A stretch of 10,072 nucleotides of DNA from Helicostylum pulchrum (taxonomy: Eukaryota; Mucoromycota; Mucoromycetes; Mucorales; Mucoraceae). Below the pieces are notes generated by a model. It made no database searches. It was not told the DNA's origin and was given only the letters and a program-made list of their open reading frames with translations. The stretch lies in contig JAIXMO010000167.1 of the NCBI GenBank assembly GCA_025677825.1, forward strand, positions 1 to 10,072, given 5' to 3'. A program made the translations under genes and the position numbers. This document shows, piece after piece, positions 6,661 through 10,072 of the stretch; position 1 is the stretch's first letter; each line of letters starts with the position of its first letter.

Positions 6661-7424
6661 CTTCCATCATTTATTAGCTGTTTATAGTTTGCTCAAATTA
6701 TTATATATCTTTATTTTGTATCAAATTAATTACATATATACATGAAAAAAAAAATACCGTTAACGTCCTTTACCCAAAACGAAATCCAACTATCTAATAC
6801 AAAACGTTAGTATGTAGCACTGCAAATATTATAACGACGTACCTTTTGTTATAATTTTCATCAGCGTCTAACTACCGAAAAAAAGAAAAGTTTTGCCAAA
6901 ACCAACCAAACTTATATAGCAAAAAAAAATAATCATTTAGACAAAGGGAATAAAGAGAATACAATGCTACGTTATAATGCTATACCTTTTTATAAAATTC
7001 AGCCATTCCGAAAGAAAACCTGTCAAACTTACATATACCTCTTCAAGAATCAAAGCTATGTGAATTAAAAAATAAACTATCACATACCTTTTTTTTATTC
7101 AGCCTGGTTGAGACCCTACATCGACTTTCAACTTCAAAAAAGAAAAAATAACTCGAAGCATTTGGTCATTAGAGTAGCAATCACTATAAAAGATGACAAT
7201 AAGATTAACATTGAGCAGAAAAGAAAAAAAGTAATTAAGAAAAAAAAAAATTGTAACGATGTCATACCTTTTTTAAAACGAGCGTTACTGCATAAAATAT
7301 AAGTTGAATGAGACGATGTAATTGAATGAGACGATGTAGTTGAATGAGACAATGTAAGTAAACTGTTCTCAGCTAGCCGAAAATAAAGGCAAATGTTATT
7401 AGAGTTGAATTTGTAATATATCTT
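6661..7424. other. Gene-poor A/T-rich region, no convincing gene
   Basis: I see no coding frame with recognisable content on either strand. Short open frames at 7108-7302 (+) and 7134-7352 (-) are low-complexity Lys- or Phe-rich readings of A/T runs. The notable content is five minus-strand sites resembling exon ends before GTA (near 6842, 6985, 7037, 7086 and 7266) and an 18-bp repeat at 7303-7356. The region separates the end of the retrotransposon from the 3' end of the minus-strand gene. Confidence 0.6.
7303..7356. repeat. 18-bp direct repeat, three tandem copies
   Basis: Three adjoining units, GTTGAATGAGACGATGTA, ATTGAATGAGACGATGTA and GTTGAATGAGACAATGTA, differ by one or two bases. The unit length is a multiple of three, but no real coding frame covers it on either strand. 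A small minisatellite is the simplest reading. Confidence 0.92.
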
Positions 7425-7430
7425 TTTATT
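7425..7430 (-). terminator. Poly(A) signal for the minus-strand gene
   Basis: AATAAA on the minus strand lies about 115 bases after the stop codon of the four-exon minus-strand gene, a suitable 3' UTR length. A polypyrimidine stretch (minus strand, 7431-7471) lies directly before it in the 3' UTR. Assigned by motif and position only. Confidence 0.5.
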
Positions 7431-7544
7431 GAAGATGGAAAAAAAAAAAGAAAAAGAAAGGAAAAAAAATAGACTATTTTTCGATTATTGCGCTAAAAAC
7501 ATAGACTAAAGGAGGGCTTGGCCAATTAAAAGCTAATTTAGCTA

Positions 7545-8594
7545 TTAGGCTCTTCTTCTTACACGTTTTGCTACAGGAGCAGACTCTACAGAAAACTCTT
7601 CTGTTTCAGGAAGAGAAGCAGTACTGAAATAAATAAGAAAAAAAGTAACAAAAGTTAGAATAAAAAAAAAATAACAGTAAAACTAGCTTACAAAACGTCT
7701 TCCTGGATTGGACTTCCTATCTCATTCTCGGATGACATGGCAGAAACATCACTGTCAGATTCGATAGGCTTTTTGTATTTAAAGAAAAAAAAATGTTAAT
7801 AAATAAAAGTAAAACGTCCAGTGATATTTATATACTGTACCTGATCAAGTTGAGAAGATTGCTCCTCTCTTCTTTTTCTGGTGTAGTTACTTGTTTTGAA
7901 TGCTTCCTGCAGCATATTTTTAGCTAGCCACATATCTTTACATAAATAAATATTGAAGCCTTTGTTGTACGCTTTTTCTTCAAAAATCAATTGATAATAT
8001 TGTCGGTCAATAGCAGGAATACTGGACCATTTTTTGTCTTCCTGGGGATGATCTTCATCGATAAAATTGGTCTTGATAAATCGAGCCATTCTTTTTAACT
8101 CCAATCTAAGGGAATTTAGTTTTAGTTCTGACAGGTCAGGTGCATTATCTCCAAATGCTCTCTTATTAAGGATTTGTAACAGGCAGTTGTAACGGTGTTT
8201 CAGTGAAACCTGTTTCTTTGTCATTCTGTCAATACTAAAACTATTGATTATTCTACGGCCGCGATAGTCAGGATTGGAGATCAATCTGTTTCTTTGAATT
8301 GCTCTACTAACACCACTAATAGCTAAAAAAAAACCATTAATTAAAAACTGTAGATATCTTTATGCAATTAAAACACAGGATTAAGATTATGTTGTAGTTA
8401 CCTGTTTGATGAGAATCTTCTTCAATCCAAGACATATCATTTTCAGAAATATGGGGGCCAAACTGGTGATCGAATTGTGCCTTTAATTTTGTAATATCAC
8501 CTCTCATTGATAATACTTCATTTTTAATTATCAATATGGCCTCTTCAATATTCTTTACAGAAGAGTTTAGGTTACTTGTATTAGGATAAGACAT
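7545..8594 (-). CDS. Hypothetical four-exon gene; coiled-coil protein with basic nuclear-type C-terminus
   Basis: I do not recognise this family. Exons on the minus strand are 8594-8402, 8322-7841, 7768-7692 and 7623-7545, summing to 831 bases (276 residues plus stop) with phases matching at all three junctions. The ATG at 8594 has A at -3; an upstream in-frame ATG at 8636 would add 14 residues in a poorer context. Residues about 11-45 have heptad-like spacing of Ile/Leu/Val and may form a coiled coil. The middle is rich in charged residues, with a segment KKWSSIPAIDRQYY and later C-x3-W-L-A-K-N-M-L. An acidic Ser/Asp/Glu stretch follows, and the end is KRVRRRA, like a nuclear localisation signal. 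It is transcribed divergently from the transposase-like gene at 9343, so a nuclear, DNA-associated accessory role is possible (inference). Confidence 0.75.
7624..7691 (-). other. Intron 3 of the minus-strand gene (68 bases)
   Basis: It has a clear GTAAGC donor, a T-rich body and a TTTCAG acceptor. Splicing in phase 2 gives TT|T and continues into the final exon ending KRVRRRA. Without splicing the frame stops at once within the donor (TTG TAA). Confidence 0.8.
7769..7840 (-). other. Intron 2 of the minus-strand gene (72 bases)
   Basis: The donor is CAG|GTACAG. The chosen acceptor, AAAAAG|CC at 7770-7769, is weak because it follows purines, yet it alone keeps the frame open in phase 0; the next candidate, GACAG, would lead straight to TGA. 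This is the least certain junction of the gene. Confidence 0.55.
8323..8401 (-). other. Intron 1 of the minus-strand gene (79 bases)
   Basis: It starts GTAACT after CAG and ends in a T-run followed by AG. Removing it joins codon phase 1 on both sides, giving ...SHQT-A-ISGV..., and keeps the frame open. It contains a stop in the upstream frame if retained. Confidence 0.85.
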
Positions 8595-8636
8595 GATATT
8601 TGAATAAGAAACAAATTCAGTTAGTTTGTAAAACAT

Positions 8637-9342
8637 GGAAGAAATAGTAATGTACTGTTCCTTTAAATATTTACTTTTTTTTTTCGATCAAACATAAACC
8701 ATGACGTGACAATATACACGTATAGATAGTACCGAGCTTTATCCCAAGTATTTCAACTAAAAAAAAACGCTAATTAAGTACATTTGATAAATGATGTAAT
8801 ACATTTTTTATAATAGTAAATGTTTCCTGGAATAAAGCCATTCGTACATCAAGTATCCAAAGTTCAATCAAAATTGATATTAAGTGCAACATCATTATCA
8901 AAATATACTTTATAATTTACAAAGTTTTTTTTTGTCCCAGTCAAAAGTGATAATGCAAAAAAAAAAAAAAAAATTATGTCATTGTTCATTTGCATAAACA
9001 TACTAGAGTAATGAAATTATGATATAATATTTCTTTATATTTTCCACTATCTCATCGACATGACACCATTTTAATTATATAATTATGCAATAATAGTTAA
9101 TTAGGTGCAACTTTTTTTTAAAAACAAAATACAGAGAGTGATCCATCATGTCTACCATACCTCTTTTAGGTCATTAGACCAAAACGCGTAATAGATCCTA
9201 CTAACAATTAACACCATCATAACCTAAAATATCTAATATAAAAACCAGTTTAATTTAATAAAGATTCCATTAAGTTTGTTACCATCCTCTTTTTTTTAAA
9301 AAAAAAAACTTGTCTTAAAAAATTACAACGCCAAAAAAAAAA
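8637..9342. promoter_or_regulatory. Divergent intergenic region, likely two promoters
   Basis: About 700 bases of A/T-rich DNA lie between the starts of two divergent genes and hold no coding frame. For the plus gene, TATAAAA at 9237-9243 lies about 100 bases before the ATG. An (T)n(A)n junction near 9289-9308 and an A-run just before the ATG form the leader. For the minus gene, a CRE-like TGACGTGA at 8702-8709 lies about 70-110 bases upstream of the two possible starts. A 17-A run lies near 8957-8973. A transposon end could be expected outside, not inside, this region; I see none here. Confidence 0.5.
9237..9243 (+). promoter_or_regulatory. TATA box of the zinc-finger gene
   Basis: TATAAAA, about 106 bases before the ATG at 9343, in a typical distance range for fungal promoters. 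Motif and position are the only support. Confidence 0.4.
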
Positions 9343-10072
9343 ATGTCTTCCAATTTATCTGCAGGCCGCGCCACCAAGAGATTAAGAATATCTCAGAATA
9401 ATCATGTTTGTGATACTTGTGGTATATCCTTCGAGACTTATAGACAGTTGAATAATCACAAAAGAAACCATACCTCTTCTCCCATTGTTGATTTTGATGA
9501 TACGCCAATGCAAGTCGACCACGATGTTGCTGATATCGGTAGTATTAGTTGGGATTGTAAGTGACATTCCTGGTTTTTTTTGTTACTTACATTTCTATTA
9601 TTGTAGTTGATTTCGATGCTCTTCGTTTGAACCGTAATGAAGAAAGATCTTATAAAAGTAGCTGTCAATTCTCTGATGATGACCAATCCCATGTATATGG
9701 CTCTAGTAACATTAGCGAAAATAGTTTTACGAAAACACAGTTGTTGAGCATGCATCTCTCACAGATCATCACACGAAACCAGATATCAAGAGCTGCATAT
9801 AGAGAAATTGTTATGTTCGTCAATACTGCTCTTCGTGACTATGAAGAACTTAAGTTAGGTAGCCAAATAAAAATAATTTTCCGTTAATTTATAATAATAC
9901 TTACTATAAACACCATCTTTTAAATAGAAGAGACGCCCGTAAAAATATCTCATGGTGATGTCGTCGATGACTTGCTGAAATCAAAATTGAAGAATATCAA
10001 AGGCCATGAGTACTCAGTATGTCCCACAGGTTGCAAGTTATACGGTTTAAATGAAACTACAACTGTATGTGA
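9343..10072 (+). CDS. C2H2 zinc-finger protein, probable N-terminus of a Plavaka/Tnp2-like transposase (runs off the window)
   Basis: Exons are 9343-9556, 9607-9858 and 9928 to beyond 10072; phases match at both junctions and the frame is open to the window end, giving at least 203 residues. The ATG follows an A-run, with A at -3. Residues 9-16 are basic (RATKRLRI, possible nuclear signal). Residues 23-43 form one zinc finger, C-x2-C-x12-H-x3-H. An acidic low-complexity region follows, then a helical segment with SQIITRNQISRAAYREIV, and at the window edge a cysteine cluster C-P-T-G-C-x-L-Y then T-V-C. From memory, an N-terminal C2H2 finger, an S-R-x-x-Y-type helix and a later cysteine cluster are seen in Plavaka/Tnp2 (CACTA-like) transposases common in fungi. 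The catalytic domain would lie past the window, so the family is inferred. A zinc-finger regulator is the alternative. Confidence 0.7.
9557..9606 (+). other. Intron 1 of the zinc-finger gene (50 bases)
   Basis: The donor is GTAAGT, a branch-like CTTAC lies about 20 bases before the acceptor, and it ends TTGTAG. It splits a codon T|TT in phase 1 and links ...SISWD to FDFDALR. The retained intron would put TGA in frame. Confidence 0.88.
9859..9927 (+). other. Intron 2 of the zinc-finger gene (69 bases)
   Basis: The donor GTAGCC is off-consensus, but the body has a TTACTATAA branch-like site and an AAATAG acceptor. Phase-1 splicing gives G|AA and an open frame; without it translation stops at 9885-9887. 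An acceptor three bases later (GAAG, 9930) is a possible alternative. Confidence 0.7.

Noticed and set aside
7108..7352. Short frames on both strands in the gene-poor region
   Set aside because: Lys- or Phe-rich readings of homopolymer runs. The minus one covers the 18-bp repeats, and no initiation or family signal is seen.
7303..7356. CRISPR-like array
   Set aside because: The 18-bp units adjoin directly with no spacers and lie in eukaryote-like DNA.
9323..9755. Minus-strand frames opposite the zinc-finger gene
   Set aside because: The plus strand shows a C2H2 finger and phase-consistent introns; the minus frames have no features.

Overview
The window looks like fungal nuclear DNA. It is strongly AT-rich, carries long A and T runs, and has genes split by very short GT-AG introns (50-79 bases). 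It also holds a Ty3/Gypsy retrotransposon and a transposase-like gene. I infer an early-diverging fungus, probably Mucoromycota, from the style of the sequence; no single marker gene proves this.

Positions 1 to about 6660 are a nearly complete, apparently undamaged Ty3/Gypsy-type LTR retrotransposon on the + strand. In order they hold: a probable R-U5 end of a 5' LTR (1-251), a primer binding site (254-271), gag (408-1583), a -1 frameshift signal, a protease-reverse transcriptase-RNase H frame (to 4390), an A-rich untranslated spacer with a 23-base A run (4391-4619), and a separate ATG-initiated integrase gene (4620-6410). A polypurine tract and the start of a 3' LTR-like region (from 6452) follow, with a TATA box and 46-bp tandem repeats.

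Two points stand out in this element. First, gag and pol are joined by a textbook slippery heptamer, A AAA AAC, directly before the gag stop, with a stem-loop 5-8 bases downstream. Second, integrase is not part of the Gag-Pol polyprotein: it has its own reading frame, behind a spacer with stops in its frame. Other oddities are a Gag with no zinc knuckle and an Asn-rich tail, a protease with D-G-G where D-S/T-G is expected, and a C-terminal extension of about 170 residues on integrase. The sequence at 1-251 is not found again after 6452, so the 3' LTR is interrupted, truncated or diverged.

Positions 6661 to about 7424 hold no convincing gene. They contain an 18-bp triplicate repeat and a run of minus-strand splice-like sites.

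From 7545 to the window end there is a divergent gene pair around a roughly 700-base A/T-rich intergenic region. The minus-strand gene (8594 down to 7545, four exons, 276 residues as modelled) has a predicted coiled coil and a basic C-terminal nuclear-localisation-like signal, and I do not recognise its family. The plus-strand gene (9343 to beyond 10072, at least three exons) starts with a basic stretch and one C2H2 zinc finger and ends, at the window edge, in a cysteine cluster. This layout resembles the N-terminus of Plavaka/Tnp2-type (CACTA-like) transposases. The pair could be two genes of one DNA transposon, but no terminal repeats are visible here to prove it.
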